NCBI RefSeq assembly: GCF_003722335.1 | Contig: NZ_CP026100.1 | Location: 2,268,001-2,332,000 of the forward strand | Direction of reading: 5' to 3' | Length of the DNA: 64,000 nucleotides | Origin: Caulobacter flavus | Lineage (GTDB): Bacteria; Pseudomonadota; Alphaproteobacteria; Caulobacterales; Caulobacteraceae | Shown: positions 16,535 through 25,668 of the stretch, in pieces | Position numbering within the stretch: the first letter of the stretch is position 1 | Layout: each line of letters begins with the position of its first letter | Notes under the pieces: model-generated | What the model was told of the DNA's origin: nothing | Databases searched by the model: none | Seen by the model: only the letters and a program-made list of their open reading frames with translations | Program-made: the position numbers and the translations under genes

Positions 16535-16543
16535 TTATCCACA
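16535..16543 (+). promoter_or_regulatory. DnaA-box consensus match
   Basis: TTATCCACA is an exact match to the classical DnaA box, in an A+T-rich patch; a weaker inverted match TGTGGATGT follows at 16560. Function here is unproven and a chance match is possible. Confidence 0.3.
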
Positions 16544-16631
16544 AGGGTTGCACGAGTTCTGTGGATGTTTCGTGTCTAACTGATTCTAGCATCGACTCCT
16601 ACATCCGTGTTTCGCGTGAAACGCCGACTGC

Positions 16632-16669
16632 GCAAAGAAAAAGGGCGGAGCCTCGCGGCTCCGCCCTTC
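16632..16669 (-). terminator. Terminator of the groESL operon
   Basis: A 12-bp perfect hairpin followed on the minus strand by TTTCTTTG, located about 30 bases after the groEL stop. The 38 bases are identical to 16038-16075. Confidence 0.88.
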
Positions 16670-16699
16670 TCTGTGTTCAGCCTAGGCTGACAGGACTTC

Positions 16700-18370
<1,671 letters not shown>

Positions 18371-18406
18371 TCAGGAGTGAAGAAAGCGGTCGGGAGGGGA
18401 AGCCGA

Positions 18407-18697
18407 TTAGGCTTCGACCACGCCCAGGACGTCGCTTTCCTTCATGATCAGGAGGTCCTGGCCGTCGACCTTCACTTCGGTGCCCGACCACTTGCCGAAC
18501 AGGATGCGATCGCCGGCCTTGACGTCGAGAGCGACGATGTCGCCCTTGTCGTTGCGGGCGCCCGGGCCCACGGCGACGACTTCGCCTTCCTGGGGCTTTT
18601 CCTTGGCGGTGTCGGGGATGATGATCCCGCCCTTGGTCTTGGTTTCTTCTTCGACGCGCTTCACGAGGACGCGGTCGCCCAGGGGACGAAACTTCAT
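18407..18697 (-). CDS. groS: Co-chaperonin GroES
   Basis: The 96-residue lid of the GroEL chamber. Family motifs are [14 protein letters not shown] at the start, the mobile loop ([19 protein letters not shown]), and [15 protein letters not shown]. The ATG at 18697 is chosen because GGAGAAG lies seven bases upstream and it matches the universal GroES start; in-frame upstream codons are part of the leader. It is the first gene of the groESL operon, with a promoter and CIRCE operator about 60-130 bases upstream. Confidence 0.99.
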   Translation of the reverse strand: MKFRPLGDRVLVKRVEEETKTKGGIIIPDTAKEKPQEGEVVAVGPGARNDKGDIVALDVKAGDRILFGKWSGTEVKVDGQDLLIMKESDVLGVVEA

Positions 18698-18758
18698 GTG
18701 TCTTCTCCGTCGGAACGGTTTCTGTAAAAGGCTTTCGTAGGCCGAGGGAGCGTCGCTG

Positions 18759-18785
18759 TTAGCAGTCGCTCCCATCGAGTGCCAA
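18759..18785 (-). promoter_or_regulatory. CIRCE operator for HrcA
   Basis: TTAGCAGTC, nine spacer bases, GAGTGCCAA. This matches the CIRCE consensus TTAGCACTC-N9-GAGTGCTAA with one change in each arm. It lies just downstream of the predicted transcription start of groESL, the usual position for HrcA repression. Confidence 0.93.
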
Positions 18786-18795
18786 CGCCGGTCAC

Positions 18796-18824
18796 GAGTT
18801 AGGCGCCGCTCCCTGGCGAGTCAA
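18796..18824 (-). promoter_or_regulatory. Predicted groESL promoter
   Basis: On the minus strand, TTGACT (18824-18819) is followed after 17 bases by TAACTC (18801-18796), placing the start at about 18788, immediately before the CIRCE element. A GAGTC (CcrM methylation) site overlaps the -35 box. A heat-shock sigma promoter may overlap, but I cannot separate it. Confidence 0.6.
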
Positions 18825-18886
18825 GGACGGCGGCCGCGAAGTTTTTGCGATCCCGGTTAATTGGCAAGGTGAACGGAGGCGTTGCG

Positions 18887-19306
18887 ATGATCGACCATAT
18901 AGGGCTTGGCGTTCGTGATCTCCAGGCGGCCAGGGCGTTTTACGACGCCGCGTTCGCCCCGCTGGGGATCGCCGTGGTGATGAGCGTCAGCGCCGAGCAG
19001 ACCGGCGGGACCGCCCATCTCGGCTATGGGCCGACGGCGGATCGCCGCGACATTCAGGCCGGCAAGCCCAGTTTCTGGATATCGGAGAGCGGCGCGCCGA
19101 CCGGCCCGATGCACGTGGCGTTCCTGGCGCGTGATCGCGCCCAGGTCGACGCCTTCCACGCCGCGGCCATGGCGGCCGGCGGCGCCGACAACGGAGCGCC
19201 TGGCGTGCGGCCTCATTATCACCCTAACTATTATGCCGCCTTCGTGCTGGACCCCGACGGCCGCAACGTCGAGGCCGTCTGCCACGCCCCCGCCCAGGAG
19301 CCCTGA
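18887..19306 (+). CDS. VOC (glyoxalase/bleomycin-resistance fold) family protein 1
   Basis: A 139-residue single-domain VOC protein with the paired beta-alpha-beta-beta-beta modules: MIDHIGLGVRDLQAARAFYD at the start, HVAFLARDRAQVDAFH in the middle, and YYAAFVLDPDGRNVEAVCH at the end. Metal-ligand candidates are His4, His74 or so, and Glu in NVEAV. The ATG at 18887 has GGAGG nine bases upstream. Its stop is immediately followed by the start of the next membrane-protein gene, so they are cotranscribed. A paralogue lies at 28637-29038. The substrate is unknown. Confidence 0.87.
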   Translation: MIDHIGLGVRDLQAARAFYDAAFAPLGIAVVMSVSAEQTGGTAHLGYGPTADRRDIQAGKPSFWISESGAPTGPMHVAFLARDRAQVDAFHAAAMAAGGADNGAPGVRPHYHPNYYAAFVLDPDGRNVEAVCHAPAQEP

Positions 19307-19741
19307 ATGTCGAGCTACGCCCTGTCGCTGGTCCTGGCCGTCATCGCCTGCGTCATCGGCGGGGTGCTGGGGGGGCTGGTGCTGGCGCGGCCGGACTCGA
19401 TGCTGGGTCTGGCGGGCCTGAAGAGCGAGCAGGACGGCGGGGTCAACGCCGTCACCGAGGGGCGGGCGTTCGGCGGCCTGCTGATCGCCTCGCACGGCGC
19501 GGCGGCCCTGTTCCTGGGCTGGCAGTCCAGCGCCGGGGCGGCCATGGCCCTGGTGCTGGCGATCGCCTGGTTCGGCGCGGCCTTCGGGCGGCTGGTCTCG
19601 ATGCTGCTGCAGAAGGCCGGCGGCCGCTTCAACTACGGCAGCGTGCTGCTCGACATCCTGATGGGGATCACCCTGGCCCTGCCGTTCTTCAATGAGGGCA
19701 GCCTGCCGCTGCACCGCATCGGCGGCAGCATGCTGGTCTGA
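19307..19741 (+). CDS. Four-helix membrane protein (DUF4345-like)
   Basis: A 144-residue integral membrane protein with about four hydrophobic segments (near residues 5-27, 55-72, 76-95 and 112-128) and a polar first loop containing GRAFGGLL. It begins directly after the stop codon of the VOC gene, indicating coupled translation. The pattern resembles small DUF4345 proteins of unknown function, but this assignment is by general appearance only. Confidence 0.7.
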   Translation: MSSYALSLVLAVIACVIGGVLGGLVLARPDSMLGLAGLKSEQDGGVNAVTEGRAFGGLLIASHGAAALFLGWQSSAGAAMALVLAIAWFGAAFGRLVSMLLQKAGGRFNYGSVLLDILMGITLALPFFNEGSLPLHRIGGSMLV

Positions 19742-19811
19742 AGCTTCGCCGCAAAAGCGCCGCCGTTCCACTTGAGATTGCGTTCCTGGGTTTCCAGAAA
19801 CGGAGAGCGGG

Positions 19812-20564
19812 ATGTCGACGTGGACCAGGCGCGGGGCGATGGCCGGCGCGGCGGCGCTTATGGGCGCGGGCGCGGCCGGAGCGCAGACGAGGGTCCCGGT
19901 GCTGGGCGAACCGGCCAAGGCGCTCGACACGCCGGCCCTGCGCGGCAACCGCATGGCCAGGGCGTTCCGCGAGCCGCCGGCGGGACTGGCGGTTCCGGCG
20001 GTGCGGGTCGAGCGTCGCGAGGGCGTCGCGCCGCTGAAGCTGCAGCCGGGGCTGACCCTGGTGTCGCTGTGGGCGCCCTGGTGCGCGCCGTGCCTGCACG
20101 AGCTGGGCGACCTGGCCAAGCTGCAGGAGAAGTTCGGCGGTCCGCGCTTTCGCATCCTGCCGATCCTGACCGCGCCGCGCGAGCCGATCACGGCCGCCGA
20201 GGCGGGCTACCTGCTCAAGAAGCACAACGCGGGCGTCTTCGCCCCGGTGATCGATCGCGGGGCCGACTCCAAGGGGCTGTTCCAGGCGCTGAGCGTGCGT
20301 GAGACGCCGAACGGACCGGCCCGCCCGGGCCTGCCGTGCAACCTGCTTGTGGCCGCCGACGGAACCGTGCTGGCTCGCCAGTTCGGCGCGCCGATGGCCG
20401 GGATGGTCAACGGCACGGGCGAGGGCGGCAAGGTCACGGCCGCGGACGTCGCCAAGGTCGGCACGCTGTGGGCCACGTTCGACGGCGAGGCGCTGATGAG
20501 CGCCCTGTCGAAGGGCGAGATCGCCGGCGGCTCAGGCGCGCGGTCGCGCCCCCTCGTGAGCTAG
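19812..20564 (+). CDS. TlpA-like periplasmic thioredoxin-fold protein
   Basis: The 250-residue protein begins with a possible twin-arginine signal (TWTRRGAMAGAAALMG, ending near GAQ). The thioredoxin fold begins around residue 80, with the active site WCAPC (Cys91, Cys94) after the strand LTLVSLW. A cis-proline region (RPGLPCNLLV) and the DGTVLAR strand follow, as in TlpA/ResA disulfide reductases. A role in periplasmic disulfide reduction, perhaps cytochrome c maturation, is inferred from the family. The C-terminal end overlaps the converging ogt gene by 33 bases. Confidence 0.86.
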   Translation: MSTWTRRGAMAGAAALMGAGAAGAQTRVPVLGEPAKALDTPALRGNRMARAFREPPAGLAVPAVRVERREGVAPLKLQPGLTLVSLWAPWCAPCLHELGDLAKLQEKFGGPRFRILPILTAPREPITAAEAGYLLKKHNAGVFAPVIDRGADSKGLFQALSVRETPNGPARPGLPCNLLVAADGTVLARQFGAPMAGMVNGTGEGGKVTAADVAKVGTLWATFDGEALMSALSKGEIAGGSGARSRPLVS

Positions 20565-21059
20565 CAGCCAGGCCTTGCGCGCGATCCCGCCGCCGTAGCC
20601 GGTGAGGGCGCCGTCCGCCCCGACCAGGCGGTGGCAGGGCACGACGATGCTGAGCGGGTTGGCGCCGTTGGCCGCGCCGACGGCGCGCACCGCCGCGGGC
20701 CGGTCGATGCGCGCGGCCAGGGCCGCGTAGGTCAGGGTGGTTCCTGGCGCGACGTCGCTCAGGGCGCGCCACACCGCCCGCTGGAAGGCGGTGCCGCCGG
20801 TGGTCCATGGAACGGTCGCCAGCGCGGCTAGCTCTCCGTCGAAATAGGCCGCCAGGGCCGACCGGGTCGCCGCGGGCGCGGCGCCCGGCTCCAGCGCGAC
20901 CGGACCGTAGTGCAGCTTCAGCAGCCGCAGCATCCGCGCCTCGTGGTCATGATAGTCGACCGCCCGCAGCCGGCCGTCCGCGTCGCTGGCCAGCAGCAGG
21001 TCGCCGATCGGGCTGGGCGCGCGGTCGAGCGTCAGGCGGGCAGGGGCGAGAGTCGGCAT
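20532..21059 (-). CDS. ogt: Methylated-DNA--protein-cysteine methyltransferase (Ogt)
   Basis: Suicidal DNA repair protein that transfers alkyl groups from O6-alkylguanine (and O4-alkylthymine) to its own cysteine. The 175-residue protein has an N-terminal RNase-H-like domain and the C-terminal methyltransferase domain with FQRAVWRAL, the arginine-finger region (RPAAVRAVG), the active site PCHRLVG (Cys142) and GYGGGIARK. A second methyltransferase domain in this window is in the Ada-like protein at 38459-39181. It converges with the TlpA-like gene, overlapping it by 33 bases. Confidence 0.95.
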   Translation of the reverse strand: MPTLAPARLTLDRAPSPIGDLLLASDADGRLRAVDYHDHEARMLRLLKLHYGPVALEPGAAPAATRSALAAYFDGELAALATVPWTTGGTAFQRAVWRALSDVAPGTTLTYAALAARIDRPAAVRAVGAANGANPLSIVVPCHRLVGADGALTGYGGGIARKAWLLAHEGARPRA

Positions 21060-21360
21060 GGCGACACTATGCGTCGGACGACTTTCGCTGTCCGCCCGTT
21101 TCTTGCGGGGTGACGGTCATTGTCGAGTTCGCCCTGGTCGGCCCGACATATGTGTCTTCATGAGAGTTGTATTGTCGACATATAGTTCGGAAGATTTGTC
21201 GTATCTCTGACTTAATCGAGCTTAGCCGTTCTAGGTGCGACATTTCGCGCATGAAAACTAGCCGAATACATGCCGGTTAACGCGCGATTCGCCATGGCGA
21301 TTATGATCTCGGCAACCGCGTTCGTCGCCCAATACGCCCGCAGTCGGGAGGCCTATGGGC
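21060..21360. other. Intergenic stretch upstream of an exported protein
   Basis: About 300 bases, partly A+T-rich (21150-21280), containing two copies of CGACATAT (at about 21146 and 21176). A 61-codon frame on the minus strand lacks a ribosome-binding site and was not accepted. The GGGAGG at 21346-21351 serves the next gene. Confidence 0.5.
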
Positions 21361-22383
21361 ATGGCGTGGAACAAGCATTGGATGGTGGCGGGCGCGGCGG
21401 TAGCCGTTCTGGCCATGGGCGGGCTGGCGAGCGCTCGCCAGGAACGTAAAGCGCCGGGCGTCAGCCTGGCCCAGGAGGTCGTGGCCGCGGCCAGCGCCTT
21501 CGAAACCTATACGCGGGGCGCGGGCTCGATCTCGCCGGCCGTGTTCACCAACGGCGAGGGCGTGGCCCGGGCCCTGGTCGCGGGCTCGGCCTACAAGGCC
21601 GATCAGCTGGAGACCGGCATGATCGCCTACGGCGCCATCGCGGCGCTGCAGGAGCCGGCCTTCCTCGAGGGCGTGCGCGAGGCCGCTCGCCAGACCTCGC
21701 GCGAGGCGCTGGTCGAGCGCCTGCTGGCCTCGCCCGAGAGCGTGGTCGAGATCGAGGGCGTCGGCCTGGCCGCCGCGCGGGCCCAGATGGCCCTGCAGGG
21801 CCGGGGCGCGCCGCTGGCGGTCGCCGGCAAGGCGGTCAAGCAGTCGGCCTACGATATCCAGCGCGAGACCTGGTCGAAGGGCGCGGTGGCCGACAACGCC
21901 GGGCGCCTGGCGCGGGTCAAGCAGCTGTCCTCGACGGTGTTCGCGCCGGGCCAGGAAGACGCCGGGCGCCTGATCCAGGCGGCCACCGGCGCCGGCGGCG
22001 GCTTCGCCGAGGGCGGCCGGGTGTTCACACCGGTGACGGTGCGGTCGGCGGCCCTGGCGGCCCTGGCCGTGCTGGACGCGGCGGGCGACGCCGACACGGC
22101 CCGCCTGGCCCCGGTGCTGAGCGAGAAGAAGGCCAGCTTCTGCATGAAGATCGCCAAGCTGAACCTCTACCAGTGCCTGGCCGTCGCCGGTCCGCACTAC
22201 GAGGACGTCTTCTGCCTGGGTCAGCACGCGATGATCGACACCGCCCAGTGCGTCAACGAGGCGGCGGGCGGCAGCCTGTCGTCGCCGGCGGCCGCGCCGC
22301 CCTCGCCGCCGCCGCGGCCGCAGGGCTTCGTGATCCCGGTGGCCAGCGTGGCCCCATCGGCCATAGCGCAGGCGCCGCGCTGA
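21361..22383 (+). CDS. Exported hypothetical protein, 340 residues
   Basis: I do not recognise this protein. It has an N-terminal signal peptide (MAWNKHW...LASARQE) and a mostly helical Ala-rich body. Four cysteines cluster near the C-terminus (FCMKIAKLNLYQC, FCLGQH, QCVNE), and a proline-rich stretch follows (PPSPPPRP). The cysteine cluster suggests disulfide bonds in the periplasm. The ATG at 21361 is preferred to the one six bases earlier because GGGAGG is nine bases upstream of it but only three from the other. It precedes an HtrA-like protease on the same strand. Confidence 0.8.
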   Translation: MAWNKHWMVAGAAVAVLAMGGLASARQERKAPGVSLAQEVVAAASAFETYTRGAGSISPAVFTNGEGVARALVAGSAYKADQLETGMIAYGAIAALQEPAFLEGVREAARQTSREALVERLLASPESVVEIEGVGLAAARAQMALQGRGAPLAVAGKAVKQSAYDIQRETWSKGAVADNAGRLARVKQLSSTVFAPGQEDAGRLIQAATGAGGGFAEGGRVFTPVTVRSAALAALAVLDAAGDADTARLAPVLSEKKASFCMKIAKLNLYQCLAVAGPHYEDVFCLGQHAMIDTAQCVNEAAGGSLSSPAAAPPSPPPRPQGFVIPVASVAPSAIAQAPR

Positions 22384-22461
22384 GCCGGGCTTGATCGGCG
22401 GGCGCCGTCGTCGTTAACCTTCGCCCCGGCGGTTGCCGCCAGCAGCCGTCGGGGGCGGGGG

Positions 22462-23541
22462 ATGAAGGCGCGCAAGTACGAGCTGTTCGCGAGGGCCCGG
22501 CGCCCGCGTCCGTCACGGGCGCGCGAGATCCTGGCCTGGCCCGCCGAGGTCCAGTTCGTGTTCGACGCCGGTACGCCGCCGCCCGCGCCGCCGCGCATCG
22601 ACGACGGCGACCTGCTGGACGCCTATTCCAACGCCGTGGTCCGCGCCGTCGAGACGGTCGGGCCCAGCGTGCTGCGCATCCACCCCATGCTGGACGACGC
22701 CAACGTGCAGGGCGTGGGGTCGGGCTTCGTGGTGGCCGAGGGCGGCGTCGTCCTGACCAACAGCCACGTGGTGCGGGGCGCGCGCCGGTTCGTCGTCGTC
22801 ACCGCCGAAGGGCGCAGCCTGACGGCCCGCTGTATCGGCGACGATCCCGACACCGACCTGGCCCTGCTGAAGATCGACCAGCCGGCCGACCTGCCCGTCG
22901 CGCGGCTGGGAAACTCCAAGGCCCTGCGGCGCGGGCAGCTGGTCATCGCCATCGGCGCGCCCCTGGGCTTCGAGGCCACCGTCACCACCGGCGTGGTTTC
23001 GGCCCTAGGCCGCTCGCTGCGCGGCGAGCGCGGGCGGCTGATCGAGGACCTGATCCAGACCGACGCGGCCCTCAATCCCGGCAACAGCGGCGGGCCGCTG
23101 GTCGCCTCGAACGCCGAGGTGGTGGGCGTGGCCACGGCGGTGATCGCCGGCTATCCGGGCCTGTGCTTCGCCGTGGCGGCCAACACCGCCCGGTTCGTGA
23201 TCGGCGAGCTGCTGGCGCACGGTCAGGTGCGGCGGGCCTCGATCGGCGTCGTCGCCCAGCAGGCCCCCGTGCCGCCCTTGCTGGCGCGTTCCACGGGCCT
23301 GGCCCAAGCCTATGCGGTGTTCGTCGCCCAGGCTGATCCCGGCGGTCCCGCCGCGAGGGCCGGGGTGCGGGCTGGCGACCTGCTGACCGCCGCCGGCGAG
23401 CGGCCCCTGACCGGCCTCGACGACCTGCTGCGCGCCCTCGACCATGCCTGCATCGACGTGCCCACGCCCTTCACGCTGATCCGCGAAGGGCGGCTGATGA
23501 CGGCGACGATCACGCCGCGCCTGAGGCGCAAGGGCGGCTAG
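22462..23541 (+). CDS. HtrA/Deg-like trypsin-type serine protease with one PDZ domain
   Basis: The 359-residue protein has a complete catalytic triad: His102 in TNSHVV, Asp132 in DTDLALL, and Ser209 in GNSGGPL. A single PDZ domain follows (about residues 255-350, with AARAGVRAGDLL). HtrA proteases degrade or refold damaged envelope proteins. Unusually, no signal peptide or transmembrane helix is apparent; the N-terminus is basic (RARRPRPSRAR), so this copy may be cytoplasmic. A G-rich ribosome-binding site (GGGGGCGGGGG) precedes the ATG. Its stop overlaps the converging TraB-like gene by four bases. Confidence 0.9.
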   Translation: MKARKYELFARARRPRPSRAREILAWPAEVQFVFDAGTPPPAPPRIDDGDLLDAYSNAVVRAVETVGPSVLRIHPMLDDANVQGVGSGFVVAEGGVVLTNSHVVRGARRFVVVTAEGRSLTARCIGDDPDTDLALLKIDQPADLPVARLGNSKALRRGQLVIAIGAPLGFEATVTTGVVSALGRSLRGERGRLIEDLIQTDAALNPGNSGGPLVASNAEVVGVATAVIAGYPGLCFAVAANTARFVIGELLAHGQVRRASIGVVAQQAPVPPLLARSTGLAQAYAVFVAQADPGGPAARAGVRAGDLLTAAGERPLTGLDDLLRALDHACIDVPTPFTLIREGRLMTATITPRLRRKGG

Positions 23542-24497
23542 TTGGCGCTGTCGGGCGTGGTCACCTTGAATCCGCGCGCCTTCAGTTGCTCAAGCACCCC
23601 GCCTTCCGCGACCAGGCTGCGCAGGGGGAAGGCGGCGACGGCCTTGCCGGGTTTCTTCATCGCTTCGGCCACCGCGTCGGCCTGGACGGCGGTCATGCGG
23701 CGCAGGGCTTCGGCGATGCCGGGCATGGCCATGTTGCAACGGTCGGCCTCGCGCGGCTTGAGCAGGGCGTTGCGGACGTCGCCGTCGGCCCACGCGCGGG
23801 CCGCGCGACGCGCCGGCCCGGGGCCGGCCTCGACCTCGGCGACGACCCCTTCCAGGCAGGCCAGCCCTCCAGCTTCGGTCTGGTCGCGGACCAGGGTCTT
23901 GAGCATCGGCATGGCCTTGATGCTGGCGGCGGGACGGGCCTTGACCTTGTGCTTGCGCGCCAGGCGCTCGATGGTCTTCTCCGGTTCGGCGCCGACCATG
24001 CCGCTCTTGCGGCTGGCGCCGATGGCCAGAAACACGCCCGCGCCCAGCGGCTTCCATTCACGCCATTCGCCCGCCTTCAGCCCCGCCGACGTCCAGGCCC
24101 TGTCGAGGCGCGGCGCCAGCTCTGGGGCGATCTGGTCGAGCGGCCTGTCGGCCTTCATCTTCTTGCGCAGCTTCAGAAGGGCGGGGATGTCGGTCAGGCC
24201 GGCATGGGCCTGGGCCGGCAGGATCACGGTGAAGGCGCCGTCCAGCCGCCGTTCCAGAACCGAGGTGTCCCAGCCCATGCCCTTGGGCAGGCTGTCGGCC
24301 ATGCCCAGCACGTAGATCGTGGTGTCGCCGTCGCTGACCTTCCACCAGGCTGGGCCGGGCAGCTTGGCGTTGACCACCAGTTCCTCGACGACGTTGGCCT
24401 CGGGATCGTCGATGGGCGGCGCGGCCGTCTGGGCGCGGGCGGAGGCGGCGGCCGTCAGGGCCGTCAGCGCGGCCATGGCCGCGAGGCGTTTACGCAT
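23538..24497 (-). CDS. TraB/GumN-like protein 1, metal-site histidine missing
   Basis: A 319-residue exported protein (signal peptide ending near ARAQT) with the TraB/GumN layout. After a short linker comes PGPAWWKVSDGDTTIYVLG, then the ERRLDGAFTVILPA strand and a helical remainder. In TraB/TIKI-type proteins the first motif ends in a metal-binding histidine (LGxxH); here it reads LGMAD, so the family's proposed catalytic residue is absent. It lies 27 bases downstream of a paralogue with the same replacement, and they form a two-gene operon. Function is unknown. Confidence 0.82.
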   Translation of the reverse strand: MRKRLAAMAALTALTAAASARAQTAAPPIDDPEANVVEELVVNAKLPGPAWWKVSDGDTTIYVLGMADSLPKGMGWDTSVLERRLDGAFTVILPAQAHAGLTDIPALLKLRKKMKADRPLDQIAPELAPRLDRAWTSAGLKAGEWREWKPLGAGVFLAIGASRKSGMVGAEPEKTIERLARKHKVKARPAASIKAMPMLKTLVRDQTEAGGLACLEGVVAEVEAGPGPARRAARAWADGDVRNALLKPREADRCNMAMPGIAEALRRMTAVQADAVAEAMKKPGKAVAAFPLRSLVAEGGVLEQLKARGFKVTTPDSAN

Positions 24498-24524
24498 GTC
24501 GATGTTCCCCTGGTCGACGCTGGA

Positions 24525-25523
24525 TCATTCGTCGGGCGTCGAAACCTTCAGCCCCTTGGCCCGCAGCTGGTCGAGGACGCCGTCCCTGGCCAGAAGCGAA
24601 CGCAGTTCGATGACGGCAACCGCCTTTCCGGGCTTTTTCAGAGCGGCTTCGATCGCCCTGATCGCGTCGTCGCGACCGTCGCGAAGCTCGCGCGCGATGG
24701 AGGGCGTGGAGTTCAGGCAGCGCTGAAATCCGCGATCGGTCGCCACCACGTCGCGCACCTGGCCGTCGGCCCAGCGCCGGGCGGTTTCCTTGATGCCGCC
24801 CTCGCCGTTTTCGGCCTGGCGCAGGCCCGCGTCGAGGCACAGCAGCTGCAAGGGCTGGGGCGCGGTCGCCAGGGCCTTGATGGCGCCGGCCAGGCTGTAG
24901 TTCGGCAGGTTCTGGATGCGGGGGCGTCGGGCCAGATCGCTGCTTCTGGCGATCTGGCGGATGCGGTCGGTCACCCCGCCGACGCTGATCGAGACGTTGC
25001 CGTCCTGGCTGTTGGCGACCAGGAAGCCGGCGAAGGCGGGCTTGGTTTTGTCCATCGCGCCAGGCTGGCGCTTCATGATCGTCAGCCGCGCCTCCAGCCG
25101 TTCGCGCAGGTCCGGCGGCAGGGTCTGGCGCATGGGCTGTTCGGAGACGAACATCTTGCGGCCGCCGGCGGCCAGGGCGATCAGGCGCACGACGCTGATG
25201 TCGGCTTCCTGGCCCATGATCAGCACGTTGGCGCCGTCGAGGCGGCGGCGCAGCACGGACTCGTCGGCCTTGGTGTCGCTGGGGACCATGGCGGGCACGC
25301 CCAGCACGTAGACGGTGGTGTCGGCGTCGCTGACCTTCCACCAGGCCGGACCGGGCAGGCGGGCGTTGACCACCAGTTCCTCGACCAAGTTCTCGTTGGG
25401 ATCGACCCGTTGCAGGGTGATGGGACCGGAGGCGTCGACCGCCTGCTGGGCGAGGGCGGTTCCGGTGCAGAGGGCGAGAACGGCGCCCGCGACGGCGGGG
25501 GCGGCGACTAGGCGGCGGATCAC
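24525..25523 (-). CDS. TraB/GumN-like protein 2, metal-site histidine missing
   Basis: Paralogue of the next gene, 332 residues from the GTG at 25523. That start is chosen because GAGGA lies nine bases upstream and it gives a good signal peptide (VIRRLVAAPAV...ALAQQ); a TTG 54 bases further upstream is also open. The linker ELVVNARLPGPAWWKVSDADT and YVLG motif match its partner. The expected LGxxH is VLGVPAM, so the metal ligand is again missing. Both carry the same closing segment (KAVA...LRSL..GVL.QL.AKG.KV.TPD). The pair looks like a recent tandem duplication that has since diverged. Confidence 0.8.
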   Translation of the reverse strand: MIRRLVAAPAVAGAVLALCTGTALAQQAVDASGPITLQRVDPNENLVEELVVNARLPGPAWWKVSDADTTVYVLGVPAMVPSDTKADESVLRRRLDGANVLIMGQEADISVVRLIALAAGGRKMFVSEQPMRQTLPPDLRERLEARLTIMKRQPGAMDKTKPAFAGFLVANSQDGNVSISVGGVTDRIRQIARSSDLARRPRIQNLPNYSLAGAIKALATAPQPLQLLCLDAGLRQAENGEGGIKETARRWADGQVRDVVATDRGFQRCLNSTPSIARELRDGRDDAIRAIEAALKKPGKAVAVIELRSLLARDGVLDQLRAKGLKVSTPDE

Positions 25524-25668
25524 TATCTGTCGTCCTCGGCTTGTTCGGAATCGTTCTAGAATGGCGGTTCGTCGCAAGCTGAACCGTTCTCAACCGGGGC
25601 GGTCAAATTAAGTCGCCGCAATGCAGGGCTCGCCTGCGCTGTCCGGCTGCGCTGAAAGTCCGATTTCG

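Larger units (their letters stand above)
16294..16631. other. Intergenic stretch without a recognised gene
   Basis: No convincing reading frame. It contains a 10-base direct repeat AGTCTGCCGG at 16339 and 16353, a terminator-like hairpin on the plus strand (16415-16450), an A+T-rich segment around 16510-16540, and a DnaA-box match. The promoter of the DUF1508 gene must lie in its left part. The hairpin leaves open a small RNA reading rightwards between about 16330 and 16450. Confidence 0.5.

Noticed and set aside
21067..21252. A 61-codon frame on the minus strand upstream of ogt
   Set aside because: No ribosome-binding site, no hydrophobic or conserved feature, and it lies in an A+T-rich promoter-like stretch.
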